From Pseudonocardia sp. C8 (lineage in GTDB: Bacteria > Actinomycetota > Actinomycetes > Mycobacteriales > Pseudonocardiaceae): a stretch of 64,000 nucleotides of DNA. The DNA lies in contig NZ_JACMTR010000002.1 in the NCBI RefSeq assembly GCF_014267175.1, forward strand, positions 191,001-255,000, written 5' to 3'. Within the stretch, counting starts at the first letter, position 1; each line of letters begins with the position of its first letter. Under the pieces are notes generated by a model. That model was not told the DNA's origin and did no database searches. It saw only the letters and a list, made by a program, of their open reading frames with translations. Below, piece by piece: positions 43,043-51,689 of this stretch. The position numbers were made by a program, and so were the translations under genes.

Positions 43043-45388
43043 ATGCCCGAATTCGCCGGAGGCCGCCACATCCTGCCCGAGCCGGACGGACGGCGCCCCG
43101 CCGTCACCGCGCTCGGCATCGACGAGCAGCCCGGCGGCCTGACGCCCGCGAGCCCGACCGCCACCCCGGCCGGCGCGCCGAACGTCGTCGTGGTCGTCCT
43201 CGACGACCTGGGCTTCGGCACCTCCAGCGCCTTCGGCGGACCGTGCCGGATGCCCACCGCCGACCGGCTGGCCGGGGACGGGCTGCGCTACGGCCGCTTC
43301 CACGTCACCGCGCTCTGCTCACCCACCCGGCAGGCCCTGATGACCGGCCGCAACCACCACTCGGTCGGGATGGGGGCGACCACCGAGATGGCCACCTCGG
43401 CACCGGGATACCACGGTTTCCGGCCCCGCAGTGCGGCCACGATGGCCCAGATCCTGCAGAAGAACGGGTACAGCACCGCCGCGTTCGGAAAATGGCACCA
43501 GACGCCGCCGTCGGAGATCAGCCCGGTCGGGCCGTTCGAACGGTGGCCGACCGGGGAGGGATTCGACCACTTCTACGGTTTCATGGCCTGCGAGATGAAC
43601 CACTGGTACCCGCTGCTGTACCAGGACACGGTCCCGGTCGAGCCGTCGAAGCGCCCCGAGGAGGGCTACCACCTCTCCGAGGACCTGGTCGACCACGCCA
43701 TCGACTGGGTGCACACCCAGCGCACCATGACGCCGGACCGGCCGTTCTTCACCTACCTCGCGTTCGGTGCCTCGCACGCGCCGCTGCACGTCGCGCCGGA
43801 GTGGATCCGGCGCTACCGCGGCGAGTTCGACCACGGGTTCGACCGCCAGCGCGAGCTGACCCTGGCCCGGCAGCGCGAGCTGGGGGTGGTCCCCGAGGAC
43901 ACCGAGCTCGGACCGTGGCCGGACGGCGTGCCGCACTGGGACGAGCTCACCGACACCCAGCGCGCGCTCTCGGCGCGGTTCATGGAGACCTTCGCCGGGT
44001 TCACCGAGCACGCCGACACCCAGCTCGGCCGGTTCGTCGACACGCTCGCCGAGATCGGCGAGCTCGACAACACCGTGTTCGTCTACCTGCTCGGCGACAA
44101 CGGGGCCTCCGGCGAGGGCGGTCTCGAGGGCACCACCGTCGAGCACCGGCTCGGCCACGGCGTCGTCGACGACCCGGAACAGATGATCACCGAGCTGGAC
44201 GGGATCGGCGGCCCCCACTCGTACCCGATCGCCCCGGCGGGCTGGGCGCTGGCGCTGAACACGCCCTACCAGTGGACCAAGCAGGTCGCCTCGCACTTCG
44301 GCGGCACCCGCGACGGGCTGATCGTGCACTGGCCGGCCGGGATCGCCGACCGGGGCGGCATCCGGAACCAGTTCCACCACGTCATCGACGTGCTCCCGAC
44401 GGTCCTGGAATGCGCCGGCATCCCCGCCCCGACCACCGTGGACGGCGTCGACCAGCAGCCGATCGAGGGCGTCGGCATGCGGTACAGCTTCGACGACGCC
44501 GCGGCCCCGGACCGGCGCCGCACCCAGTACTTCGAGATGTGCGGCAACCGGGGCATCTACCACGACGGCTGGACCGCGGTGACCCGGCACGGGATCCCGT
44601 GGGAGATGGTGCCGGACGCCGAGAAGGGCTTCCGCGACGACGTCTGGGAGCTCTACGACACCACCACCGACTGGGCGCAGGCGCGCGACCTCGCCGCCGA
44701 ACGGCCCGAGCGGCTGCGGATGCTGCAGGACCTCTTCCTCATCGAGGCCGCGAAGTACCAGGTGTTCCCGCTCGACGACCGGGTCACCGAGCGGGAGAAC
44801 CCGACCCTGGCCGGCCGTCTCGACCTGATGGGCGGGCGGACGTCGGTCACCTACCGGGGCGGGACGCGGCGGCTGATCGAGGAGACCACGCCGAACGTCA
44901 AGAACCGCTCGCACACCGTCACCGCCGAGATCGAGACAGGCGAGGCCGACGACGGGGTGCTGGTCGCCCAGGGCGGCCGGTTCGGTGGCTGGGCGCTGTA
45001 CTGCCTCGGGGGCCGCGCCTGCTACGAGTACAACTACTTCGGCCTGGCCCGGTGCACGGTCCGCGCCGCGCAGCCGATGGCGCCCGGAGTGCACGAGGTC
45101 CAGGTGGAGTTCGCCTACGACGGCGGTGTCGGCGCCGGCGGCTCGCTGTCGCTGGTCGTCGACGGCGCCAAGGTCGGCGAGGGCCGGATCGAGCAGACGA
45201 TCCCGTACTACTTCTCGTTCGACGAGACCCTCGACGTCGGCGTCGACCTGGGGACCCCGGTCTCGGAGGACTACCCCGCGGTCGACAACGGCTTCACCGG
45301 GACCGTGCGTACCGTGCGGATCGATCTCGGCGAGGAGACCCCGGTCCCCGCCAATGCGGTGCAGCAGCGGGTCATGACCTCGCACTGA
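43043..45388 (+). CDS. Large formylglycine-dependent arylsulfatase (AtsA/AtsD-like)
   Basis: A 781-residue type I sulfatase with no signal peptide, so probably cytoplasmic. NVVVVVLDDLGFG gives the first metal-binding Asp pair. The active-site motif is CSPTRQALMTGR, in which Cys92 must be converted to formylglycine. VYLLGDNGAS supplies further metal ligands and AAFGKWH and TYLAFGASHAPLH the catalytic Lys/His. Size and the long C-terminal beta domain match mycobacterial AtsA/AtsD (787 residues) and not the 510-residue choline sulfatase BetC. ATG 43043 follows GGAG. The modifying enzyme is encoded convergently next door. Confidence 0.93.
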   Translation: MPEFAGGRHILPEPDGRRPAVTALGIDEQPGGLTPASPTATPAGAPNVVVVVLDDLGFGTSSAFGGPCRMPTADRLAGDGLRYGRFHVTALCSPTRQALMTGRNHHSVGMGATTEMATSAPGYHGFRPRSAATMAQILQKNGYSTAAFGKWHQTPPSEISPVGPFERWPTGEGFDHFYGFMACEMNHWYPLLYQDTVPVEPSKRPEEGYHLSEDLVDHAIDWVHTQRTMTPDRPFFTYLAFGASHAPLHVAPEWIRRYRGEFDHGFDRQRELTLARQRELGVVPEDTELGPWPDGVPHWDELTDTQRALSARFMETFAGFTEHADTQLGRFVDTLAEIGELDNTVFVYLLGDNGASGEGGLEGTTVEHRLGHGVVDDPEQMITELDGIGGPHSYPIAPAGWALALNTPYQWTKQVASHFGGTRDGLIVHWPAGIADRGGIRNQFHHVIDVLPTVLECAGIPAPTTVDGVDQQPIEGVGMRYSFDDAAAPDRRRTQYFEMCGNRGIYHDGWTAVTRHGIPWEMVPDAEKGFRDDVWELYDTTTDWAQARDLAAERPERLRMLQDLFLIEAAKYQVFPLDDRVTERENPTLAGRLDLMGGRTSVTYRGGTRRLIEETTPNVKNRSHTVTAEIETGEADDGVLVAQGGRFGGWALYCLGGRACYEYNYFGLARCTVRAAQPMAPGVHEVQVEFAYDGGVGAGGSLSLVVDGAKVGEGRIEQTIPYYFSFDETLDVGVDLGTPVSEDYPAVDNGFTGTVRTVRIDLGEETPVPANAVQQRVMTSH

Positions 45389-45457
45389 GCCGCGCCGGGC
45401 CGGCGCCGGCCGCGGGCGGATCACCACCGCCGGCGGCCGGCGCCGCCGTGTTCCCGG

Positions 45458-46390
45458 TCAGGGGGCCGGGTTGGCGCAGCGGAAGCCCAGGTTCCCCGAG
45501 CTCGACTCCGGCGTGTTCGACGACCGGGCCGCGTTGCGGTACCGGAAGCAGTACGACCGGTGGCACAGGTAGGAACCACCGCGCATCACCCGGCGGTCGC
45601 CCTCCGCCGGGCCCTCCGGGTCCCGGTCCGGTGCGTGCCGGTAGTAGTCGGGGGAGAACCGGTCCGCGCACCACTCCCAGACGTTGCCGACCATCTGGAA
45701 GAGCCCGTACCCGTTGGGCCGGAAGGTCTTCACCGGAGCGGTGGTGAGGAACCCGTCCTCGGTGGTGTTGCGGGCCGGGAAGCTGCCCTGCCAGATGTTC
45801 ATCGGCCAGCGCTTCCCGCCCGGCAGCTCGTCGTCGCCCCAGGGGAAGCGGGCCCCGGCCAGCCCGCCGCGGGCGGCGAACTCCCACTCCGCCTCGGTGG
45901 GCAGCCGGGTGCCGGACCAGGCGCAGTAGGCCTGGGCGTCGTTCCAGGACACGTGCACGACCGGATGGTTGGCGAGGTCTCCCGCACTCGTGCCCGGCCC
46001 GCCGGGGTGCCGCCAGCAGGCGCCGCGCACCTCCAGCCACCACTCGGCCCCGGGCATCGCCCCGAGCACGTCCGCGCGGTCCCCGTCGAAGGCCAGGTGG
46101 AACACCGCCGACGACCCGAAGCGCTCGGCGTCGGTCACGTAGCCGGTGTCCTTGACGAAGGTCGCGAACGCGGCGTTGGTGACCGGTGCCGGGGCGATGT
46201 GGAACGGCGAGAGGGTCACCTCGTGCACCGGTGTCTCGCCGTCGTCCGGGTAGCCCTCGCCGTGGTGGTCACCCATCGCGAACGTGCCGCCCGGCAGGCG
46301 GACCTGGCCGCGGACGGAGCGCGGCGCGGCCGCCACCCGCGGCCGGGCCGGTTCTCCCGGTGCGGACGGGCCCGAGCAGCAGGACTCCAT
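45458..46390 (-). CDS. Formylglycine-generating enzyme
   Basis: A 310-residue copper-dependent FGE that oxidises the CxPxR cysteine of sulfatases to formylglycine. RLPGGTFAMGDHHGEGYPDDGETPVHEVTLSPFHIAPAPVTNAAF opens the domain. RLPTEAEWEFAARGG and MVGNVWEWCADRFSPDYY follow. The catalytic pair is Cys276 and Cys281 in GGSYLCHRSYC, then NAARSSNTPESSSGNLGFRC. This is very close to the Streptomyces coelicolor enzyme. Start 46390 has GGGAGG upstream. It is 69 bases tail-to-tail from the sulfatase, a natural enzyme-activator pair. Confidence 0.95.
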   Translation of the reverse strand: MESCCSGPSAPGEPARPRVAAAPRSVRGQVRLPGGTFAMGDHHGEGYPDDGETPVHEVTLSPFHIAPAPVTNAAFATFVKDTGYVTDAERFGSSAVFHLAFDGDRADVLGAMPGAEWWLEVRGACWRHPGGPGTSAGDLANHPVVHVSWNDAQAYCAWSGTRLPTEAEWEFAARGGLAGARFPWGDDELPGGKRWPMNIWQGSFPARNTTEDGFLTTAPVKTFRPNGYGLFQMVGNVWEWCADRFSPDYYRHAPDRDPEGPAEGDRRVMRGGSYLCHRSYCFRYRNAARSSNTPESSSGNLGFRCANPAP

Positions 46391-46593
46391 GGAACCTCCC
46401 GGGACGGAACGGAGATCGGCCGGGACCGGGGCCGTGGCCTCACGGTAGACCCGGAGGCGCCGTCACCCGGAGCTCACCTCCGGCGGGCCGGCGCCGGTAC
46501 GGTTCGACCGATGGCGACGGCGCAGGAGGTGTGCGGCCGGTGATCACGGCAGTGGGCACCGGCCGGGACGCCGTGCGGGGCCGGTGCTGACCG
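46391..46593. other. Divergent gap between the FGE and lysR-type genes
   Basis: The 203 bases separate two divergent genes and must hold their promoters. I found no ATAG-N7-CTAT box here, in contrast to the sulfatase and BCCT promoters, and no convincing -10/-35 pair. Confidence 0.3.
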
Positions 46594-47511
46594 GTGGAGC
46601 GTCGCCAGCTCGAGTACTTCCTCGCCGTCGTCGCACACGGCGGGTTCACCAGTGCCGCGCGCGCCCTGCACGTGTCCCAGCCGTCGCTCTCGCACGCGAT
46701 CGCCACCCTGGAGGGCGAGGTCGGAGGGCAGCTGTTCCACCGGCTCCCGCACGGCACCGAGCTCACCCCGGCGGGCGAAGCCCTGGTCCGCCCGGCCCGC
46801 CAGATCGCCCGGGACTTCGCGACGGCCTCCGCCTCGGTCCGCGAGGTGCTCGGCCTGGAGGGCGGCCACCTCGACATCGTGTCCCAGACCTCGCTCGCGG
46901 TCGATCCGCTCGCCGGGCTCGTCGCCGGGTTCCTGCGTGACCATCCCCGGGTGGCGGTGCGGATCAGCGACCCGGACCGTTCGACGGTCGAGCACCTGGT
47001 CCGGACCGGGCAGAGCGAGCTCGGTCTGCTGAACTCCACCCCCGCCGCGGCGGACCTCGACGGCGTCGACCTCCGCGAGCAGGAGCTCCAGCTGGTGCTC
47101 CCACCCGGGACGCGGGCCGGGACGGCGGGGCGGCCGGTCACGCACGAGGAGCTCGCCGCGCTCGAGTTCGTCACCACACCGGCCGGGACCAGCACCCGTG
47201 AGCTGCTGGAGGACACGGTGCGCGGCGCGGGGGCCCGGCCCCGGGTGGCCGTCGAGACCGCCCACCGGGCGATGCTCAGCCCGCTGGTGCTGGTCGGCGC
47301 GGGAGCCGCACTGCTGCCCCGCACGATGGCCGAGGACGCCGCGGCGAAGGGCGCCGTGGTCTGCGAGGTGGAACCCGCGCTGCGGGTCCGTGCCCGGCTG
47401 GTCTGGCGGCGCGGGCCGCTCTCGCCCGCGGCGGACCGGTTCGTCCGCCGGCTCGGTGGGGACGTCCGGAACGCCGAACCGGAATCCGGGACGGCACAGG
47501 AATCCCGATAG
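46594..47511 (+). CDS. LysR-family transcriptional regulator
   Basis: A 305-residue LTTR. The N-terminal winged helix is RRQLEYFLAVVAHGGFTSAARALHVSQPSLSHAIATLEGEVGGQLFHRLPHGTELTPAG. The effector domain has LDIVSQTSLAVDPLAGLVAGFLRDHP and a late VGAGAALLPRTMAE, as in CynR/CysB-like members. Start is GTG 46594. An ATAG-N7-CTAT palindrome overlaps its stop codon and recurs upstream of the sulfatase, so it probably activates the sulfatase and the BCCT operon. The effector is unknown; a sulfated or betaine-like compound is a guess. Confidence 0.88.
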   Translation: MERRQLEYFLAVVAHGGFTSAARALHVSQPSLSHAIATLEGEVGGQLFHRLPHGTELTPAGEALVRPARQIARDFATASASVREVLGLEGGHLDIVSQTSLAVDPLAGLVAGFLRDHPRVAVRISDPDRSTVEHLVRTGQSELGLLNSTPAAADLDGVDLREQELQLVLPPGTRAGTAGRPVTHEELAALEFVTTPAGTSTRELLEDTVRGAGARPRVAVETAHRAMLSPLVLVGAGAALLPRTMAEDAAAKGAVVCEVEPALRVRARLVWRRGPLSPAADRFVRRLGGDVRNAEPESGTAQESR

Positions 47512-47522
47512 ACGTATTCTAT
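47508..47522. promoter_or_regulatory. LysR-type box upstream of the BCCT operon
   Basis: ATAG-ACGTATT-CTAT, extended to a perfect 17-bp palindrome by flanking G and C. It overlaps the lysR-type stop codon. TTGACC (47566-47571), 17 bases and CATCGT (47589-47594) may be the promoter, so the box centre would lie about 85 bases upstream of the transcription start, as at the sulfatase. The rest of the gap to 47752 is AT-richer than its neighbours and holds no gene. Confidence 0.65.
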
Positions 47523-47752
47523 CGCATTCATCGATATTTGCAGTACAGGATCAAGTGCGAAGTCGTTGACCGGGCCGGTGGCGTATGCCATCGTTTCTCG
47601 CGAGTTTTCGACAGGCGTCGTGTAATGCGGTCCGGTTTTCCGGCCGGGCGCGTGCCACCGGTGCGTGATCTCCTCGGAATGGCCGTCTGCGACAGTCGGC
47701 CGCATTTCGGACGGACCCGACTTCCGTGCAGTAGAAGACCGAGAGGCTGGCA

Positions 47753-49381
47753 ATGAAGGCATCCCTGGGTCGTATCGATCCGATAGTCTTCTGGACGTCC
47801 GCGGCGATGATCGCGTTCTTCGTGGTCTGGGGCCTGGTCGCCCCGGAGAACCTCGGCGCCGTGATGTCGGCCGCGTTGTCCTGGATCATCGGCCACTTCG
47901 GCTGGGCGTTCGTCCTGGTGGCGCTCGGCGGCCTGCTGCTCTGCATCGTGCTGGCCCTGCATCCGATCGGCCGTGTCCGCCTCGGCCCGGACGACTCCCG
48001 CCCGCAGTTCCGGACGTTCTCCTGGGTGTCGATGATGTTCGCCGCCGGCCTCGGCGCCGGCCTGCTGTTCTACGGCACCGCCGAGCCGATCTCGCACTGG
48101 TCGGCGCCGCCGCACGGGCTGGCCGAGCCGCAGAGCGACGAAGCGGTGAAGATCGCGATGCAGTACACCTACTTCCACTGGGGATTCAACGGCTGGGCGT
48201 TGTACGCCGTGATGGGCGGGGCGATGGCCTACTTCGCCTACCGCAAGGGCACGCCGATCCTGGTCAGCGCCACGTTCACGCCGCTGCTGGGGCCCGACGC
48301 CCACAAACGGCCGCTCGGCCGCGTGATCGACTCGTTGGCGATCATCGCGACCCTGTTCGGTACCGCGACCGCGCTGGGACTCAACGGGCTGCAGCTGAAC
48401 AGCGGCCTGCAGTACCTGTTCGGCGTCCCGAAGACCAACGGCATCACCGTCACGATCATCGTCCTGGTCACCGCGATGTTCCTGATCTCCGCCACCACCG
48501 GGGTCGAGCGGGGCGTGCAGTTCCTGGCCGACCTGGGGGCCGTCGCGACCGTCGCGGTGTTCCTGTTCTTCCTGTTCCTCGGCGGCGCCACGGTGCTGGC
48601 CGTCTCGCAGGGCATCGAGACCATCGGCACCTACATCCTCGAGGTCATCCCGATGTCGCTGCGGACCGGTGTCGGCGACGAGAAGTGGATGGCCTCGTGG
48701 ACCATCTTCTACTGGGCCTGGTGGATCTCCTGGGCGCCGTTCGTCGGCATGTTCGTGGCCCGCATCTCGCGCGGCCGCACCATCCGCGAGTTCGTGCTCG
48801 GCGTGGCCGCGGCTCCGACCGGGTTCGGCTTCGTCTGGTTCGCCATCGTCGGCGTCACCGGCATCGAGCTGCAGCGCTCCGGCCGGGCGGACCTGCTGGC
48901 CGTGGTGGACACTCCCGAGCTGTCGCTGTTCCGGGCCCTGGACGCGCTGCCACTGGCGACGATCGCCTCCGTGGTGTGCGTGCTGCTGATCGCGCTGTTC
49001 TTCATCAGCGGCGCGGACGCGGCCTCGATCGTGATGGCCACCATGGCCTCGCGGGGCGCGGTGGTGCCGCCGCGCTTCGTGGTGCTGGTGCTCGGCATCC
49101 TGATGGGTGCCATCGCGTGCGCGATGCTGCTGGTCGGTGGGCTGAGCGCGCTGCAGCAGGCCGCCGTGCTCGGCTCGGTGCCGTTCACGGCGGTGATCGT
49201 GGGCGTCGCCTGGTGCTGGATCGCGGCGCTGCGGGCGGAGACCGTGCCGCGACGGACCGGCCCGTCGGAACTGCTGGACGCGTCGCGGCTGCGGGGTGCG
49301 CGGCGGTCGGCCGTGCCCTGGCAGACCGCGGCCGGTGACCCGGACGGTGTGGTCGCCGAATCCGGACGTGAGGCGTCATGA
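47753..49381 (+). CDS. BCCT-family betaine/choline/carnitine transporter
   Basis: A 542-residue secondary transporter with 12 predicted helices. Signature blocks are SWVSMMFAAGLGAGLLFYGTAEPISHWSAPP, including the glycine-rich unwound helix, and the aromatic box WTIFYWAWWISWAPFVGMFVARISRGRTIREF, matching the tryptophans that cage trimethylammonium groups in BetP. FFISGADAASIVMATMAS follows. The N- and C-terminal tails are short, unlike osmosensing BetP with its long C-terminal helix, so it may be a catabolic importer. Its stop overlaps the next start as ATGA, and that next gene is a binding lipoprotein. Confidence 0.94.
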   Translation: MKASLGRIDPIVFWTSAAMIAFFVVWGLVAPENLGAVMSAALSWIIGHFGWAFVLVALGGLLLCIVLALHPIGRVRLGPDDSRPQFRTFSWVSMMFAAGLGAGLLFYGTAEPISHWSAPPHGLAEPQSDEAVKIAMQYTYFHWGFNGWALYAVMGGAMAYFAYRKGTPILVSATFTPLLGPDAHKRPLGRVIDSLAIIATLFGTATALGLNGLQLNSGLQYLFGVPKTNGITVTIIVLVTAMFLISATTGVERGVQFLADLGAVATVAVFLFFLFLGGATVLAVSQGIETIGTYILEVIPMSLRTGVGDEKWMASWTIFYWAWWISWAPFVGMFVARISRGRTIREFVLGVAAAPTGFGFVWFAIVGVTGIELQRSGRADLLAVVDTPELSLFRALDALPLATIASVVCVLLIALFFISGADAASIVMATMASRGAVVPPRFVVLVLGILMGAIACAMLLVGGLSALQQAAVLGSVPFTAVIVGVAWCWIAALRAETVPRRTGPSELLDASRLRGARRSAVPWQTAAGDPDGVVAESGREAS

Positions 49382-50313
49382 ACACGCCGCGCCGGCTCGC
49401 GGCGGCGGCGGCAGTCGTGTGCACGCTGGTCATGGCCGTGGCCTGCGGCACGCCGGTCGAGGGCAGCGGCGCGTCACAGCAACCGCAGGGTGCCGCCCTC
49501 CGGATCACGCTGGGCACCCAGGCGTTCCCGGAGGCCAGGATCCTCGGTGAGCTGTGGCGCCAGGCGCTCGCCGTCAACGGCTACACCGTCGACCTGAAGA
49601 AGGGAATCGGCCCGGCAGCCGACCTGGACCGCATGCTGCAGCACGGCGAGATCGACGGGCACGTCGCCTACACCGGCACCGTGCTGTCGATCGTCGCCCG
49701 GCAGCCGGTGTCCGGACTGGACCCGCAGGCGACCTACGAGAATGCGCGTGAGTTCTACGCCGGGCGCAACATGGCCATGAGCGCCATGACGCCGTTCGAG
49801 AACAAGGACGCCATCGCCACCACCCGCACCTTCGCCCAGACCCACCGGCTGCGGTCGCTCGCGGACCTGGCGACGTTGCCCGGGTTCCGGCTGGCCGCCC
49901 GTCCGGAGTTCGACGGCCTGTACCTGGGGACCACGGGCCTGGCCGAGGTGTACGGGGTCACGCCGGCGAGCTTCGTCCCGGTGCCGGTCGGACAGCAGTA
50001 CGCCGCGCTGGACGGTGGCAGGGCGGACGCGGTCAACGCGTTCACCACCGACCCGCAGCTGCGTTCCGGGGACTACACCGTGCTCGCCGACCCGGAGCTG
50101 CTGTTCGGCTCGCAGAACGCGGTGCTGACGGTCGACGCGGGGAAGCTGGAGGTGGTGGGGGAGGAGCGGTTCCTGGCCGTGGTCGGCGCGGTGAACGCGC
50201 GGCTGGACCAGGAGACGATCATCGACCTGAACTCCCGGGTCACCGACGGTCGGTCCGATGTGGATGTTTCTCGCCAGTTCCTGCGCGACCAGGGCCTGCT
50301 GACACCGCAGTAG
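49378..50313 (+). CDS. Glycine-betaine-type (OpuAC) solute-binding lipoprotein
   Basis: A 311-residue type II periplasmic-binding-like protein of the OpuAC/ProX/OsmF group. The N-terminal signal peptide ends in a lipobox-like MAVAC (Cys23). LRITLGTQAFPEARILGELWRQALAVNGYTVDLKKGIG, LQHGEIDGHVAYTGT and GRADAVNAFTTDPQLRSGDYTVLADPELLF are typical of the family. There is no ABC permease or ATPase gene nearby. Its ATG lies within the stop of the BCCT gene. It is followed 32 bases later by a small heat-shock protein gene. Confidence 0.92.
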   Translation: MNTPRRLAAAAAVVCTLVMAVACGTPVEGSGASQQPQGAALRITLGTQAFPEARILGELWRQALAVNGYTVDLKKGIGPAADLDRMLQHGEIDGHVAYTGTVLSIVARQPVSGLDPQATYENAREFYAGRNMAMSAMTPFENKDAIATTRTFAQTHRLRSLADLATLPGFRLAARPEFDGLYLGTTGLAEVYGVTPASFVPVPVGQQYAALDGGRADAVNAFTTDPQLRSGDYTVLADPELLFGSQNAVLTVDAGKLEVVGEERFLAVVGAVNARLDQETIIDLNSRVTDGRSDVDVSRQFLRDQGLLTPQ

Positions 50314-50345
50314 CCGGGTACCGGCTGAGACCACGAGGAGGACCG

Positions 50346-50864
50346 ATGCCCCACCGTCACGACCCGCTCGAAGGTGTGACCGACCTGTTCACCGAGCTCC
50401 ACCGGCTCCGGGAGATGGGGTCGCGCGGACGCGAGAAGCTCCAGGAGGAAGGGGAGCGCACCCACGCCAGCGCATGGGTGCCGACCACCGACATATTCGC
50501 CGTCGACGGCCGGCTGGTGATCAGGATCGAGCTGGCCGGGGTCGAGCCCGACGACGTGGACCTCCGCTTCGACAACGGGGTGCTCACCGTGTCCGGGGCC
50601 CGCGCGCTGGACTTCGGGGACGAGCCCACGCTCTACGTCCGGGAACGCTGCTACGGCGAGTTCCGGCGGTCGATCACGCTGCCCGGCGGTACCCGGCGCG
50701 AGCAGATCGACGCCGAGTTCGGCAACGGCCTGGTGGAGATCGTCGTCGAGGGCATCGGCCAGCAGTCGGACGCCACGCGCATCGAGCTGAGCGACCGGTC
50801 CGACGCGGCGGCGAAGCGGCCCCGGCGTTCCCGGATCCGGCCCCGGAGCTCTCGCGGCGACTGA
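50346..50864 (+). CDS. Hsp20-family small heat-shock protein
   Basis: A 172-residue Hsp20. The alpha-crystallin domain (about 44-145) reads WVPTTDIFAVDGRLVIRIELAGVEPDDVDLRFDNGVLTVSGARAL and RERCYGEFRRSITLPGGTRREQIDAEFGNGLVEIVVEG. The C-terminus is an Arg/Ser-rich basic tail without an IxI motif. ATG 50346 follows GAGGAGG. It lies 32 bases after the binding-protein gene on the same strand with no obvious terminator between, so it may belong to the BCCT operon, linking the transport genes with stress protection. Confidence 0.9.
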   Translation: MPHRHDPLEGVTDLFTELHRLREMGSRGREKLQEEGERTHASAWVPTTDIFAVDGRLVIRIELAGVEPDDVDLRFDNGVLTVSGARALDFGDEPTLYVRERCYGEFRRSITLPGGTRREQIDAEFGNGLVEIVVEGIGQQSDATRIELSDRSDAAAKRPRRSRIRPRSSRGD

Positions 50865-50941
50865 GGCGGCCGCCGCCACGACCGTCCTCGCGCCGGGCCG
50901 CGACCCTCGCGGTGCCGGCCGGCTGGGGCCGGCGACGGCGC

Positions 50942-51517
50942 TCACGGCCCGGACAGCGCCCGCCGGGCCAGCTCCTCGATCTGTGCCCGGGTCGGCTTCG
51001 GGTCCGCGAGCGAGGCCTGCAGCACGAACCCGCAGAACAGGGCCGCGAACAGCCGGCCGGTGAGCGGGTCCGTCCGGGACCCGAAGATCTCGACGAGCGC
51101 CTCGTCCCACATCGCGGCGGCCGGGCGCAGGAACTCCCGGTGCAGCGCCGCGACGTACAGGTCGTACTCGGCGGTCGTGGCGCGGTGCCGCTCGTCGAGC
51201 TGGTCGGCGACCAGGCGGGCCCACTCGGCGGCGAAGTCGGCACCGTCGGGCAGGCCGTCGGCCCACTCGCGCAGCTGCTCGGTGTTACGCCGGGCCGCCT
51301 CGCTCATCGCGACCTGGAGCAGGTCCTCGAGGGTGTTGAAGTGGTAGGTCGTCGACCCGACCGGCACGCCGGCGACCTTCGCGACGGCCCGGTGGGTCAG
51401 CCCGGGAATGCCGTGCTCGCTGACCACCTGGATCGCCGCGTCGGCGATTCGGTCCCGCCGTCCGGGGTCGTTCGGACCGCGCGTCCTGCGTCGGGCCGTG
51501 TCCGTACCTGCCGCCAT
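50942..51517 (-). CDS. TetR-family regulator of the choline operon (BetI-like)
   Basis: A 191-residue TetR regulator. The helix-turn-helix is RDRIADAAIQVVSEHGIPGLTHRAVAKVAGVPVGSTTYHFNTLEDLLQVAM, and the ligand domain ends FCGFVLQASLADPKPTRAQIEELARRAL. Start 51517 has GGAGGAG upstream; the longer frame to 51556 is unlikely. It is divergent from betB, and the gap contains the composite palindrome also found before the Rieske gene. By position it probably represses betB-permease-betA and responds to choline or betaine aldehyde. Confidence 0.88.
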   Translation of the reverse strand: MAAGTDTARRRTRGPNDPGRRDRIADAAIQVVSEHGIPGLTHRAVAKVAGVPVGSTTYHFNTLEDLLQVAMSEAARRNTEQLREWADGLPDGADFAAEWARLVADQLDERHRATTAEYDLYVAALHREFLRPAAAMWDEALVEIFGSRTDPLTGRLFAALFCGFVLQASLADPKPTRAQIEELARRALSGP

Positions 51518-51622
51518 CGGACTCCTCCCCCCGGGTGCCTGTCCTGATCGTCCCACGTCGTGTGCCGACGTCCGGTCCGGGAGGGCGCGCCCGAGCGCGG
51601 TCTGACTCCCGTCCCGGTCCGT

Positions 51623-51661
51623 CTATGGACATCCGTCCACAGTTAGTGTACTCCTGTACAC
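51623..51661. promoter_or_regulatory. Composite TetR operator/promoter upstream of betB
   Basis: CTATGGACATCCGTCCACAG (51623-51642) is followed four bases later by GTGTAC-TCCT-GTACAC (51646-51661). Both palindromes, their order and their spacing are repeated before the Rieske gene. TGGACA, 17 bases, TACTCC inside the element could be the -35 and -10 of the betB promoter, so binding would block polymerase. Confidence 0.85.
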
Positions 51662-51689
51662 ACTTTCGACCGCCGACGCGGAGGATGCG

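Noticed and set aside
43043..45388. Choline sulfatase BetC
   Set aside because: Context is suggestive, but the protein is about 270 residues longer than BetC and matches the AtsA/AtsD-type layout; the substrate is left open.
45389..45457. Bidirectional terminator between the sulfatase and FGE genes
   Set aside because: The 69 bases contain many GGCCGGCGCC-type self-complementary runs, but no single clear stem with a T-run could be chosen.
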